A stretch of DNA of 64,000 bases. Source: Motilimonas cestriensis (GTDB lineage Bacteria; Pseudomonadota; Gammaproteobacteria; Enterobacterales; CBDFNC01). The first letter of the stretch is position 1, and each line of letters starts with the position of its first letter. The stretch is from positions 1 through 64,000 of the forward strand of contig NZ_JAIMJA010000010.1 of the NCBI RefSeq assembly GCF_021295315.1, in the 5' to 3' direction. Made by a program: the position numbers and the translations under genes. Positions 53,413 to 63,094 of this stretch are shown here, piece by piece. The notes below the pieces were generated by a model. It did no database searches. It was not told where the DNA came from and worked only from the letters and a program-made list of their open reading frames with translations.

Positions 53413-54498
53413 ATGTCATTTAGACTCGACAATGAGACAGGTAAGTTACGCGTAAAAGGGGTAATAACAGATTGCGTTATCTCTAGCTTAGTCGCGTTTA
53501 CCATTGCTCTAATATTAAAACTTACGGAAATCACTACCAGCTTTACCTTAAGTGCTCTTATCGCGCACAGCTTTAGCATGTCATGTATTTTCGTTGCAGT
53601 GTTAGTTGACGCTTACTACCCCTTTGCTGCTCGCATGTTTAAAACGAGTATCATTGTCGCTGTAGGGATGGCGTTCGGCGCCATCTTTACTTACATTTTA
53701 TTGATTAATTTCTATGGCCACTCGACAAACTTTCTTAGTGACCGTATTTTTAAAGCAGCTGTCATTTCCCTTTCAATTGGCGCTGTTGTGACTTTTTTCT
53801 TCCACAGCCGCGATAAAACCGTTTTAATTCAACATAAATTAAGTGAAGCCCAACTACAAAAGGCCAATCAAGAAAAAGCACTGATTGAAAGCCAACTGAA
53901 GATGCTGCAGAGCCAAATTGAGCCGCATTTTTTATTCAATACATTGGCAAATATACAAGCCATGATATTTCATCAGCCGGAAGTAGCAAGCCAATTATTA
54001 ACTAACTTAACGGATTTACTGAGACAAAGTTTAACCAAAACTCGCCAGGATAAAATACATATTAATGATGAAATCACCTTTATAAAGTCATATTTATCTA
54101 TTCAAAAAATACGTTTAGGTGATCGTCTTGACTTTCAAATAGAAGTCAGTGAGCATTTGCCTGAAGATACCCACGTACCGCCATTATTAGTACAACCTCT
54201 GGTTGAAAATGCCGTTAAACATGGTATAGGCCCAAGACCACAAGGAGGCGAAATAAAAGTCAGTTTTGCCAAAATTAATGATCAACTCTGTATTGCGATA
54301 AAAGATAATGGCGTGGGTTTTTCTATTAGTCACACCAAAGGGAATGGCATTGCACTAAATAATATTCGTAACCGGGTAAGTAGTTTATTCGGCGTTAAAG
54401 GCAAACTAGTGATTCGTGAAAATATGTCAGGGGGCGTCACTTCTGAACTTTATATGCCACTATTAACGGCCCCGGTAGAACAATCTGAAACCACTTAA
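53413..54498 (+). CDS. LytS-type sensor histidine kinase without adjacent regulator
   Basis: The 361-residue protein has four membrane helices in residues 20-132, a short coiled coil (137-165), and the His_kinase domain with IEPHFLFNTLANIQAM (His172 the likely phosphoacceptor). The ATPase domain has VENAVKHG (about 270), DNGVGF and GNGIALNNIRNR. It belongs to the LytS/YehU group, which normally pairs with a LytTR regulator gene in the same operon. None follows here: the next gene encodes an unrelated membrane-anchored protein. Confidence 0.88.
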   Translation: MSFRLDNETGKLRVKGVITDCVISSLVAFTIALILKLTEITTSFTLSALIAHSFSMSCIFVAVLVDAYYPFAARMFKTSIIVAVGMAFGAIFTYILLINFYGHSTNFLSDRIFKAAVISLSIGAVVTFFFHSRDKTVLIQHKLSEAQLQKANQEKALIESQLKMLQSQIEPHFLFNTLANIQAMIFHQPEVASQLLTNLTDLLRQSLTKTRQDKIHINDEITFIKSYLSIQKIRLGDRLDFQIEVSEHLPEDTHVPPLLVQPLVENAVKHGIGPRPQGGEIKVSFAKINDQLCIAIKDNGVGFSISHTKGNGIALNNIRNRVSSLFGVKGKLVIRENMSGGVTSELYMPLLTAPVEQSETT

Positions 54499-54587
54499 AA
54501 CCTCTTAAACTAGCTAAATTTTGTACAAATTAGCTTTGTCAGCTAAAATATTGATGTTTAAGCTGAACTCAAAGGATTGGGTTATGT

Positions 54588-55205
54588 ATGTTATGGATTA
54601 GCATCATTATACTTTTTGCGTTACTACTGTTCGTAATAGCAATGACAATAAAGTCGCTATTATCAAGCCCCCTCTTTACTCAGCCAGAGCGCTATTTTTC
54701 CCTTTATAAAAATAACCAACCGCCACGTTTAACCGGGTTTGATCAGATTAATTGCTGGGCTCAGAATCATTATTTTTTTGAGGATAGCCAGTTTCTATTT
54801 CATCGTGCCAAACACCAAGTTGATTGTGCTTGCTGGATTAACGAAGCTGAATCTTGTTACCTGATAGTATGTCAATTTCCAACTAAGCAAAAAATATTTT
54901 TTGTGCAACTGTTTCAGCATGGCCACCATTACATTACCGCGAACACTCACCCTGGTTTAATTGCCCCCAGCCTAACGCAAGTAGATTATACTTTTCTGCC
55001 ATTAGCCGATATTTTTCAGCTTTGGCAATACCACCAACAACATTCACAATCACAGAATGCCTATATTGCCAATATGAAAACGTATCGGCTATTATGCCGT
55101 TTTATTCGTAAACAGCACGCCAGCTATTTGGCGTTACCTTGGTGGAAAATCAATTACTTTAAGCTGCTGGCATTTTCCAAAATGAATCAAACGCCACCCG
55201 CATAG
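54588..55205 (+). CDS. Hypothetical protein with one N-terminal membrane helix
   Basis: The 205-residue protein has a hydrophobic helix at residues 2-25 (LWISIIILFALLLFVIAMTI) and a cytoplasmic or periplasmic domain rich in aromatic residues and His/Gln (HYFFEDSQFLFHRAKHQVD). I do not recognise the family. ATG 54588 overlaps another ATG four bases earlier in a different frame. It lies 90 bp after the kinase gene and nine bp from the convergent metR. Confidence 0.6.
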   Translation: MLWISIIILFALLLFVIAMTIKSLLSSPLFTQPERYFSLYKNNQPPRLTGFDQINCWAQNHYFFEDSQFLFHRAKHQVDCACWINEAESCYLIVCQFPTKQKIFFVQLFQHGHHYITANTHPGLIAPSLTQVDYTFLPLADIFQLWQYHQQHSQSQNAYIANMKTYRLLCRFIRKQHASYLALPWWKINYFKLLAFSKMNQTPPA

Positions 55206-55214
55206 CAATATATT

Positions 55215-56129
55215 TTAAACCCGCTTAATGCCTTTTAAATTATCAAAACTGGACGTTACCGCCGTAGTTAAAAAATCGCTCATAAAGGGTAAATCTGCTT
55301 GCTCTTCACGAATGGCGGCATACAAGGTATTCCATAAGCCATCCTTACCTAACGGCTTAGCTAGCACATAATCACGCTCGAGATATTCAGTTAACGCCCA
55401 ATTAGGCAGTGCCGCAACGCCCCTGCCGCTCGCCACTAATTGCAGCATCATAATCGTCATGTCCGCTTGCCTGATCCCAGTCGGCTCAACCCCTGCAGGG
55501 TCAAGAAATAAACTAAATATATCTAAACGCTCTGTCTCAACGGGATACGTAATCAATATTTCATTGGCAATATCTTCAGGCTCAACAAACGCCTTACTCG
55601 CCAGCGCATGGTGGCGACTAATTGCCAACATAGGTTGATAACTAAACAAAGGTATATAGCGTAATCCGGTGATTTCTTTCGGATCGGAGGTGACAACCAG
55701 ATCTAAGTCTCCTCGCGCTAACGCAGGCAATGGCGCAAAGCTAAAACCACTGCTCAAATCTAACTCAACCTCAGGCCAACTGTCTCTGAATTTATCGATG
55801 GCTGGCATCAACCACTGAAAACAAGAATGGCATTCAATTGCCATATGTAAACGGCCAGCTTCTCCGGCATTCAGACGACTGATATCTCGTTCAGCACTGG
55901 CGAGACTGGGTAAAATTTCATCCGCTAAAGTAAGTAATCGCTGCCCCGCAACAGTAAACCGAATAGGACGTGTTTTGCGTATAAACAACCGCGTATTAAG
56001 CTTATCTTCCAAATCTTTAAGTTGATGAGATAAAGCAGATTGGGTTAAAAACAATCGCTCTGCGGCCTCAACCAAAGAGCCACTTCTGCGCAGCGCAACT
56101 AAGGTATTAAGATGCTTAATTTCTATCAC
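55215..56129 (-). CDS. metR: Transcriptional activator MetR (LysR family)
   Basis: The 304-residue protein has the DNA-binding domain IEIKHLNTLVALRRSGSLVE (2-21) then SQSALSHQLKDLE-type text (LTQSALSHQLKDLED), and the effector part with IECHSCFQWLMPAID, which is a strong MetR marker (homocysteine sensing). It activates methionine synthesis genes such as metE and metH, with homocysteine as co-regulator. A perfect TGAA-N5-TTCA site lies 34 bp upstream of its start. Confidence 0.93.
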   Translation of the reverse strand: MIEIKHLNTLVALRRSGSLVEAAERLFLTQSALSHQLKDLEDKLNTRLFIRKTRPIRFTVAGQRLLTLADEILPSLASAERDISRLNAGEAGRLHMAIECHSCFQWLMPAIDKFRDSWPEVELDLSSGFSFAPLPALARGDLDLVVTSDPKEITGLRYIPLFSYQPMLAISRHHALASKAFVEPEDIANEILITYPVETERLDIFSLFLDPAGVEPTGIRQADMTIMMLQLVASGRGVAALPNWALTEYLERDYVLAKPLGKDGLWNTLYAAIREEQADLPFMSDFLTTAVTSSFDNLKGIKRV

Positions 56130-56162
56130 TTGAAGAAAACCTTAGATAAAGTACAAAAAACA

Positions 56163-56175
56163 TGAATTTGTTTCA
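56163..56175. promoter_or_regulatory. MetR binding site (TGAA-N5-TTCA)
   Basis: TGAA-tttgt-TTCA is a perfect match to the known MetR consensus. It is placed between metR and alaA, closer to metR, so self-control of metR is the likely use. The rest of the 56130-56402 intergenic region holds the alaA promoter area and nothing else that I recognise. Confidence 0.6.
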
Positions 56176-56402
56176 TTTTATTGTATTTATTGGCAAATAA
56201 CTAGGTCAAACAAAGGGATCGACCCACAGCCAAATCTGCCAATAGAAAATTTTACGATATAATATGCGCGTCTGGCTCAATCAAAACGACAATGAACTGA
56301 TTTAACTAAACGTTTTTCGCACCCTAAACAGTTTATTCTGACGCCAGAATCAGGTAATTTGAATAAACATCGGATTCATCACTAAGTAGAGCTATCCATT
56401 AA

Positions 56403-57617
56403 ATGTTTTCTATCAACAAATCGCAAAAACTCGATAACGTTTGTTACGACATTCGAGGGCCCGTTTTAAAACATGCAAAAAGGCTAGAAGACGAAGGCCA
56501 CAAAGTTTTAAAACTCAATATTGGAAACCCAGCCCCATTTGGCTTTGAAGCGCCTGATGAAATTGTTATGGACGTGCTGCAAAACTTGCCACAAAGCCAG
56601 GGTTATTGTGATTCAAAAGGCTTATTCTCGGCGCGTAAAGCCGTGGTCCAGTTTTATCAGCAACAAGGCATGAAAAATGTCGATGTCGATGATATCTACA
56701 TGGGCAATGGCGTCAGCGAGTTAATCGTGATGGCAATGCAAGCGTTGCTCAATAACGGTGATGAACTGCTGGTGCCGTCACCAGATTATCCATTGTGGAC
56801 GGCAGCGGTTACCTTAGCCGGCGGACATCCGGTTCATTATATTTGTGATGAAGAGGCAAATTGGTTCCCGGATTTAGATGATATAAAAAGTAAAATATCA
56901 CCGCGAACGAAAGCCATTGTACTAATAAACCCTAACAACCCAACCGGTGCGGTATATAGCCGTGAATTGCTAGAGCAAGTGTTACAAATAGCACGAGAGC
57001 ATAACCTAGTGGTATTCGCAGATGAAATTTACTCTAAAATCATCTATGACGACGCGGAGCATATCCCACTTTGTACACTGGCTGACGACTTGCTCATTGT
57101 AACTTTTAACGGTTTATCGAAAGCTTACCGTGTGTGTGGATTCCGCGTTGGCTGGATGATGATCAGTGGCGCTAAAACCCAAGCTAAAGATTACATTAGT
57201 GGGCTAGATATGCTCGCCTCGATGCGCTTGTGCTCCAATGTCCCGATGCAACACGCAGTGCAAACCGCATTAGGTGGCTATCAGAGTATTAACGAGCTTA
57301 TCGTTCCCGGTGGTCGCTTATACGAGCAGCGAGAAGTGGCTTGGCGCTTAATTAACGATATTCCGGGCCTGTCTTGTACTAAACCCGATGGCGCCATGTA
57401 TTTGTTTCCGAAACTGGACCAGAAAAAATTTAACATCAAAGATGACCAACAGTTTGTACTCGATCTATTGCTGAAAGAAAAAATACTGTTAGTTCAAGGA
57501 ACGGGCTTTAACTGGCATAAACCCGACCACTTCCGCCTAGTCTTTCTTCCTAATGTTGTTGATCTAGAGACCGCTATTTCTCGTATGGCGCGCTTTCTGG
57601 ATAGCTACAAGCAATAG
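56403..57617 (+). CDS. alaA: Alanine aminotransferase AlaA
   Basis: The 404-residue PLP enzyme of fold type I has the lysine that binds PLP in NGLSKAYRVCGFRVGW (about residue 240) and the landmarks LNIGNPAPFGF, GNGVSELI, INPNNPTGAVYS and FADEIYSKI. It matches E. coli AlaA (YfbQ), which transfers amino groups between glutamate and pyruvate. The genes alaA, yfbR and the dGTPase follow one another, as in Vibrio. A strong hairpin follows the stop. Confidence 0.93.
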   Translation: MFSINKSQKLDNVCYDIRGPVLKHAKRLEDEGHKVLKLNIGNPAPFGFEAPDEIVMDVLQNLPQSQGYCDSKGLFSARKAVVQFYQQQGMKNVDVDDIYMGNGVSELIVMAMQALLNNGDELLVPSPDYPLWTAAVTLAGGHPVHYICDEEANWFPDLDDIKSKISPRTKAIVLINPNNPTGAVYSRELLEQVLQIAREHNLVVFADEIYSKIIYDDAEHIPLCTLADDLLIVTFNGLSKAYRVCGFRVGWMMISGAKTQAKDYISGLDMLASMRLCSNVPMQHAVQTALGGYQSINELIVPGGRLYEQREVAWRLINDIPGLSCTKPDGAMYLFPKLDQKKFNIKDDQQFVLDLLLKEKILLVQGTGFNWHKPDHFRLVFLPNVVDLETAISRMARFLDSYKQ

Positions 57618-57649
57618 CCTCACAGCTACTTATCATGTAACACTTTGTA

Positions 57650-57676
57650 GCAGAAATGTGATGCACATTTCTGCTC
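57650..57676 (+). terminator. Perfect 12-bp hairpin between alaA and yfbR
   Basis: AGCAGAAATGTG - atg - CACATTTCTGCT is followed by CTTT and, a few bases on, by the yfbR ribosome site aaggagag. It could end the alaA transcript in part, or control yfbR translation by its closeness to the ribosome site. Confidence 0.65.
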
Positions 57677-57690
57677 TTTAAGGAGAGATA

Positions 57691-58284
57691 ATGAGTCATT
57701 TTTTTGCTCACATGGCACGCATGAAATTAATCCACCGCTGGCCACTGATGCGCAATATAGAATCAGAAAATGTAGCAGAGCATAGCCAACAAGTGGCAAT
57801 GGTGGTGCATTTATTAGCTTTAATAAAAAACACCCTTTTTGGCGGCCAGCTAGATCCAGCCCAAGCTGCCGTACTTGCCCTATACCATGACGCAACGGAA
57901 GTGATCACCGGTGATTTACCGACACCGGTTAAATACTTTAATCCCGACATCGCCAAAGAATATAAAAAAATTGAAGCCTTCGCCGAGCAAAAACTACTTA
58001 ATATGCTGCCAGAAGAGCTAAAGCCCGCTTTTGAACCTTTACTTGATAGTCATGCCGTTGATGCCGAATATAAAACCTTAGTTAAAGACGCTGACACCCT
58101 GTGCGCCTATATTAAATGCTTGGAAGAGCTATCAGCAGGAAATCATGAATTTGAACTGGCTAAGCGCCGCTTAGAGGCGATCATTTCACAACGACAAACA
58201 CCTGAAATGGCCTATTTTGTCGAGCGTTTCTTACCTAGCTTTGAGCTGACATTAGATGAAATTAGCGAAGATACTCAGCTCTAG
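57691..58284 (+). CDS. yfbR: 5'-deoxynucleotidase YfbR
   Basis: The 197-residue HD-domain phosphohydrolase has metal ligands in [12 protein letters not shown] (His) and [20 protein letters not shown] (His-Asp), and the later Asp in [11 protein letters not shown]. It removes phosphate from deoxyribonucleoside 5'-monophosphates. ATG 57691 follows aaggagag. It lies 37 bp before the dGTPase gene; together they would lower deoxynucleotide pools. Confidence 0.93.
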   Translation: MSHFFAHMARMKLIHRWPLMRNIESENVAEHSQQVAMVVHLLALIKNTLFGGQLDPAQAAVLALYHDATEVITGDLPTPVKYFNPDIAKEYKKIEAFAEQKLLNMLPEELKPAFEPLLDSHAVDAEYKTLVKDADTLCAYIKCLEELSAGNHEFELAKRRLEAIISQRQTPEMAYFVERFLPSFELTLDEISEDTQL

Positions 58285-58321
58285 CCATTATTCATGACTC
58301 ATTTAGATTGGGAAAGCCAAT

Positions 58322-59671
58322 ATGACACATTTTGAGATTTCACCACAATGGAATGAGCGCTTAGGCAATGAAGCGAATAAAAAAAGGCGTTTGGATCATC
58401 GCAGCCCTTTCCAACGCGATCGCGCGCGAATTCTTCACAGTGCTGCTTTTAGACGATTACAATCTAAAACCCAAGTATTAGGTACGGGCACCAATGACTT
58501 TTATCGCACGCGCCTGACTCACTCCTTAGAAGTCTCGCAAATTGGTACCGGTATTGTCGCCCAACTAAAGCAAAAGCAGCCCGAGTTTTCCTCTCTGTTG
58601 CCTTCAACCAGCTTAATTGAAGCCATTTGTTTGAGCCACGACATAGGCCACCCCCCTTATGGCCATGGCGGTGAGGTTGCCCTCAATTATATGATGCGCG
58701 AGCACGGCGGCTTTGAAGGTAACGGGCAAACGTTGCGAATTGTCACCAAACTGGAGCCTTACACCCCAGAAAATGGCATGAATCTGGCGCGCCGTAGCTT
58801 ACTTGGTCTATTAAAATATCCCGCTTTAATTAGCCAGGTCCGCAGTAATACGCAGCCTGAAAACCCAACAAATTTTCGCCAATTAAAGGCCAGTGAATGG
58901 TCACCCGCCAAAGGTATTTATGATGATGACCAGCAAATATTAGACTGGATTTTAGCGCCTCTGAATCATGCTGACCGAGCGCTTTTCGCCACCACTCGCG
59001 TGCAAAAGCCGGGCGAACGACACTTAAAAACGCGATACAAGTCGATTGATTGCTCCATTATGGAGCTAGCAGATGACTTTGCTTATGGCATCCATGATCT
59101 TGAAGACGCCATTGCAATGGGCATAGTCAACAAACGCTTATGGCAAGAACAGGTCGCCTGCAAATTGGCAGATATAGATGGTTTTTGGTTAGCAAAAGAC
59201 ATAAACCAGTTAACGGAGCAGTTGTTTTCATCCCATCATTATCTACGTAAAGATGCCATTGGCGCACTGGTTAATGCCTTGATCACTTCAGTTGAAATTA
59301 AGCCCATCGCGCCACATTTTAATGAACCACTGCTCGCATACAATGCTTGGTTAAACCCCGATATGGAGCAAGTGCTAGAGATTTTAAAACAATTTGTGTT
59401 GCACTTTGTAATCCAAAAAACGGAGTTACAAATAATGGAATATAAGGGGCAACAGATTGTGATGGAGTTATTTGAAGCGTTTGCTGGCGACCCCGAGCGA
59501 CTGCTGCCTAATGACACCAAAGCGCGCTGGCAGTTAGCCCGCTCCCTTGGCCATTCTGGCTATCGCGTGATAGCGGATTACATTTCAGGAATGACTGATG
59601 GACATGCCGTGCGTTTACACAGCAGCCTTTTTAGTGCGCATTCATTGGGAATGCCCTATCAACCGGGTTAA
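58322..59671 (+). CDS. dGTPase-family deoxynucleoside triphosphohydrolase
   Basis: The 449-residue HD-domain enzyme has [14 protein letters not shown] and [15 protein letters not shown] (His-Asp metal site) near residues 65-125. It splits dGTP, or dNTPs more generally, into nucleoside and triphosphate. The length and text are those of the Vibrio/Shewanella branch, which has been reported to protect against phages by draining dNTPs. It is transcribed after alaA and yfbR. Whether this copy is defensive or housekeeping is not decided by sequence. Confidence 0.9.
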   Translation: MTHFEISPQWNERLGNEANKKRRLDHRSPFQRDRARILHSAAFRRLQSKTQVLGTGTNDFYRTRLTHSLEVSQIGTGIVAQLKQKQPEFSSLLPSTSLIEAICLSHDIGHPPYGHGGEVALNYMMREHGGFEGNGQTLRIVTKLEPYTPENGMNLARRSLLGLLKYPALISQVRSNTQPENPTNFRQLKASEWSPAKGIYDDDQQILDWILAPLNHADRALFATTRVQKPGERHLKTRYKSIDCSIMELADDFAYGIHDLEDAIAMGIVNKRLWQEQVACKLADIDGFWLAKDINQLTEQLFSSHHYLRKDAIGALVNALITSVEIKPIAPHFNEPLLAYNAWLNPDMEQVLEILKQFVLHFVIQKTELQIMEYKGQQIVMELFEAFAGDPERLLPNDTKARWQLARSLGHSGYRVIADYISGMTDGHAVRLHSSLFSAHSLGMPYQPG

Positions 59672-59687
59672 TCCATTAAATGATTAA

Positions 59688-60398
59688 CTATGGGTTTTCA
59701 TACTGACTACGCGGCGGTGGCGCTTTTAAAATCACCGTCTCGAGTTCCCCTAAAAATTTTGGTTGTTTGTTTAAAATATAAATATCCAGCACCGCCTTCG
59801 CTCTCGCTAATACTTCCCGTAAACGGATCTTCATCGCGCCAAGCCCTTGGGCATCATCGGCACTTAAACATAAGGCATCGATGTCGATAGCGCGGGCAAT
59901 ATAAATCGCGCGTTCACAGTGAAATCGCTGGCTAACAATGGTTAACGCATCTTGGCCAAAAATAAGTTTGGCTCTTACCACTGAGTCTAAGGTACGAAAC
60001 CCAGCATAATCTTTCACCACGTAACGTCTTGGTACGCCAGCTCTTACTAAATCATTTTCCATGGTTTGCGGCTCATTGTAGTAACGTGTTGCATTATCAC
60101 CGCTAACAATCACAGCTTGAACTTTATTGTGCTTGAAAAGCGATTGCGCAGCATCAAGCCGAGGAGGATAGAAATGATTAATTTTTTTACCAATGTACTT
60201 ACTGGTGCCTAACACCAAAGCGACTGGCCGATGAGGAATGTCGGCAATATTGGTATAAACTCTATCTTTTGCGACGTAAGAGACATAGCGGTCTAAGCCA
60301 GCCAACGTCACTATTGCCGTAACAGTGAGGACCAACAAGATAATAAAAAATTGGCGAATTCGTTTAGCCAATGACACCGCCCTAGAGTCAAAAAACAA
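59688..60398 (-). CDS. sanA: SanA/YdcF-family DUF218 membrane protein
   Basis: The 236-residue protein has one N-terminal membrane helix (about 17-37) and a DUF218 domain (about 58-215) with VALVLGTSKYIG, AVIVSGDN and the catalytic-looking stretch IVSQRFHCERAIYIAR. E. coli SanA has the same layout and affects envelope permeability (vancomycin exclusion at high temperature). It is convergent with the dGTPase gene. Confidence 0.85.
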   Translation of the reverse strand: MFFDSRAVSLAKRIRQFFIILLVLTVTAIVTLAGLDRYVSYVAKDRVYTNIADIPHRPVALVLGTSKYIGKKINHFYPPRLDAAQSLFKHNKVQAVIVSGDNATRYYNEPQTMENDLVRAGVPRRYVVKDYAGFRTLDSVVRAKLIFGQDALTIVSQRFHCERAIYIARAIDIDALCLSADDAQGLGAMKIRLREVLARAKAVLDIYILNKQPKFLGELETVILKAPPPRSQYENP

Positions 60399-60485
60399 AT
60401 CATAACCGTTTGTTTAGCCATTATAAACTGATTTCAACCTGAGACCGACGCTAGCGGAGGCAAAGTCAAACAAGAGCGAAGTACC

Positions 60486-61448
60486 TTATTCAGAAAAACG
60501 AATATATTGCTTTATGCCGCCAAAAAGGTTTCTACCTGCGCTGTCTTGCACATACATTTCAATTTTATCATCCCCTTTTAAGTAGGCTGTAGCTGGATCA
60601 GACGCCTTGCCAGCCATCGCGCGTGACCATAAATTTGCCGGTCCAGTGAGTTGTGACTGATTCATAACAGGGCCTACGCTGATCATCGCACCTGCTGATA
60701 ACGGCGAAAACTCAACAACCTTAGCAAGTAACTCGCCAAAAGGACAAATAGCATCCTGTTTGGGGTTTAATGCCGCGAAAGGCTTACCATTGAGTTTAGT
60801 AATAATAGGTAAACTCATTAGACCCTGATGCCAATATTCACCTAATTCATCGGGCGTCACTAATATAGGCGCTGACACCATTTTCCTCATGCTTTGACGG
60901 ATCCCCCAACCTAACTGTAACTCTTTTTTCAGTAGCTCAGGGGAGTAATATTGGTTTTGTAAACTAATCAAACGAACTAAATCAAGGCAGTCATCGGCAG
61001 ATTCGCCTGTTGCTATTGGCCCTGTGATGACCCCAATTTGGGCTGAAAAATCTAATGCGTCGGTAGCGGCAACCTGAACATCTTCATGAGCCCCTGCTAA
61101 TATTTGACTCGGCATCGAGATAATAGGCAGCTGATCTTGTAATGCTGTTGCGCTAAATTGATTCAATAACTGAAGGTATGGCCGATAATTAAAAGCGTGA
61201 AAGTGTTCAAAGGGCTGAGTAAGCGGAGCAATACACTGAGACAGCATTAATTCAAATGAACCAGAGATCGGCCCTTGGTTAAGTTCATGATAAATCATAT
61301 GCAGTAAAGGTGCGACGGTGTCCCAATCGTCCATAGCGGCAGGCAGGTTTGGCGCCAGAATACCGACAAATTTAGCCCGCCGTAAATCTTGACTCACGAC
61401 CACTAAACGGCCATAGCGAGATCCATCATTCAAGCTAGCTAGTTTCAT
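60486..61448 (-). CDS. Fumarylacetoacetate hydrolase family protein
   Basis: The 320-residue protein has an N-terminal part (about 1-80) and a FAH-type domain (about 85-318) with PISMPSQILAGAHEDVQVAAT early and FGELLAKVVEFSPLSAGAMISVG late. The true fumarylacetoacetase is longer (about 420 residues), so this is a relative that may act in aromatic amino-acid breakdown or another beta-diketone reaction. It stands 272 bp downstream of phhB on the same strand. Confidence 0.8.
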   Translation of the reverse strand: MKLASLNDGSRYGRLVVVSQDLRRAKFVGILAPNLPAAMDDWDTVAPLLHMIYHELNQGPISGSFELMLSQCIAPLTQPFEHFHAFNYRPYLQLLNQFSATALQDQLPIISMPSQILAGAHEDVQVAATDALDFSAQIGVITGPIATGESADDCLDLVRLISLQNQYYSPELLKKELQLGWGIRQSMRKMVSAPILVTPDELGEYWHQGLMSLPIITKLNGKPFAALNPKQDAICPFGELLAKVVEFSPLSAGAMISVGPVMNQSQLTGPANLWSRAMAGKASDPATAYLKGDDKIEMYVQDSAGRNLFGGIKQYIRFSE

Positions 61449-61720
61449 ACCATAGCCCCTAGCACTATCAATACATTGTTTAATACTAGACGGAAAATGT
61501 GACTTGCGATGCTAATTAATACACTAACTTCATCTCAACTCTATCAAGCTCAATTCACTTTAGCTTCAAACTTTAGCATGTTACGCATTGCACATAATGC
61601 AATCTTGTTTCACAAGCATTACCTGCAACCAATACCTTGCCTAAACGCCTGTAAATCCTCGCTGAAATCAAGCATCGCCAAATTGATTGGTTATCAATAG
61701 ATACTAGGGACTTAACGGGC
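61449..61720. other. Gap between phhB and the FAH-like gene
   Basis: No accepted gene. A + strand reading of 63 codons (61509-61700) lacks a ribosome site. The stretch may hold the promoter of the FAH-like gene. Confidence 0.4.
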
Positions 61721-62071
61721 TCACCCGATGTTCACATTTAGCTGGTCGGTTTTCGCAGCCATGATAAAGTCATTGTAGTGTAAGTTAGCAATACTATGGG
61801 TCCACCAGCTAACGTCTACTTGACCCCATTCAATCAATAACGCCGGATGATGCTGTATTTGCTCGGCAAGCTCGGCAACCTGATTAGCAAATGCCATTGA
61901 TTGGCGATAGTTTTTAAATCGATAGCTCTTTTTCAACTGCCAAACGTTGTCTTGTTTTAAACATTGCCAACCAGGTAGCAGCTTCATTAATTTCTCTCGC
62001 TGCTCACCTAGCACAGGTTCAGAATCAGGCGTACAAGCTTGGCAGAGTTGCTGATGTAAAGGGGTCATCAT
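61721..62071 (-). CDS. phhB: Pterin-4a-carbinolamine dehydratase PhhB
   Basis: The 116-residue enzyme removes water from 4a-hydroxytetrahydropterin, recycling the cofactor of phenylalanine hydroxylase. The active-site signature is present: the stretch EQIQHHPALLIEWGQVDVSW (about 65-84) with the paired histidines, then WTHSIANLHYNDF. The usual partner phhA is not in the window. The gene lies 21 bp after ycjF on the same strand, a placement seen in other Gammaproteobacteria. Confidence 0.9.
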   Translation of the reverse strand: MMTPLHQQLCQACTPDSEPVLGEQREKLMKLLPGWQCLKQDNVWQLKKSYRFKNYRQSMAFANQVAELAEQIQHHPALLIEWGQVDVSWWTHSIANLHYNDFIMAAKTDQLNVNIG

Positions 62072-62092
62072 TAATTGCCTCTTAATTAACGA

Positions 62093-63094
62093 TTAAAGTG
62101 ACGATTTAAGCTTTTGAATTAAGCTCATTCTGACATCTTTCGCCCGCGGTCGCTCTTGCTTTAACCAAGGCACGGGACGACACAACTGCATGGCTTTAAA
62201 ACCTAAGCGAGCAGTGATAAGACCGGCACCGACACCTTGTGCGACCCGAGCTGAAACTAAGCCTGCCACCTCAGCTCCTAGCATATCAGAGCCAAGGTCG
62301 GTAGCCACTTCCACTCCCGCTGCAAATACCATATTCGTCAGAACCATTTTAAATAATCTCAGGCGACTTAAATAACCGAGTTCGATACCATAAATATGTG
62401 CCACCGCTTCTATCATTTTGCTATTGCGCCATAAAATGATCAGCATATCCACCAGCGCTAAAGGACTAATAGCCACCAATAAGGCCGCTTCACCCGACCA
62501 TTTCGTCACCGCTTGTTTGGCTTTAGCATCTTGGACCGATAAAACATGATGGCGATATAAATCCAATACTTCCTGATTATTGTGGCTGTCACTGAGTTGA
62601 TTTTGCCAAGCTTTATAACCTGGCGAGTCGAGTTGCTTACCCAACTTAGCCAACTGCTGGCAATACACAAAAGCGCCGTCACTGGCTTGTAAATCAAGGG
62701 TATTGGCCTGACCTTGTAACTTTTGGGTTTGCCTTAGGCGATTTAACTTACTAAGCTCGCTCACCACTACTTTCAATAATGCGACAAACAAGCAAACCAC
62801 AATAGCGATATAAAAGATGCCAACTATAGGTGAGTCAACGACGGTTGATTTTAGCCAAGAGACACTTTCCCATGTCGCCGCTGCCATCGCACCAAACAAA
62901 CCAAACCGCAGCCACCAATTGGCTTTTTTCGGCTGTAAAGCAGCATCGATCAGGGTTTCACCTTCAACCACCGGCGCTTCGGGTACAAACTCTTCTTTAT
63001 CAAATACTTGTTGGGGCAAAATATCAGCAGCAACGGGATCAGCTTCAGGTGATGAGAAAATAATTTTGCCATTCACTTTACTCTTTTCTGTCAT
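62093..63094 (-). CDS. ycjF: TIGR01620/YcjF-family membrane protein
   Basis: The 333-residue protein has two helices near residues 60-110 (WWLRFGLFGAMAA and IVGIFYIAIVVCLFVALLKV) and a DUF697-type part (about 200-310) with WSGEAALLVAISPLALVDML and GYLSRLRLFKMVL. It works with YcjX, a P-loop protein of the stress response in the inner membrane. The start overlaps the ycjX stop by ATGA. Confidence 0.88.
   Translation of the reverse strand: MTEKSKVNGKIIFSSPEADPVAADILPQQVFDKEEFVPEAPVVEGETLIDAALQPKKANWWLRFGLFGAMAAATWESVSWLKSTVVDSPIVGIFYIAIVVCLFVALLKVVVSELSKLNRLRQTQKLQGQANTLDLQASDGAFVYCQQLAKLGKQLDSPGYKAWQNQLSDSHNNQEVLDLYRHHVLSVQDAKAKQAVTKWSGEAALLVAISPLALVDMLIILWRNSKMIEAVAHIYGIELGYLSRLRLFKMVLTNMVFAAGVEVATDLGSDMLGAEVAGLVSARVAQGVGAGLITARLGFKAMQLCRPVPWLKQERPRAKDVRMSLIQKLKSSL

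Noticed and set aside
61509-61700. 63-codon + strand reading frame
   Set aside because: No ribosome site, no recognisable domain, and it lies in a gap between two minus-strand genes.
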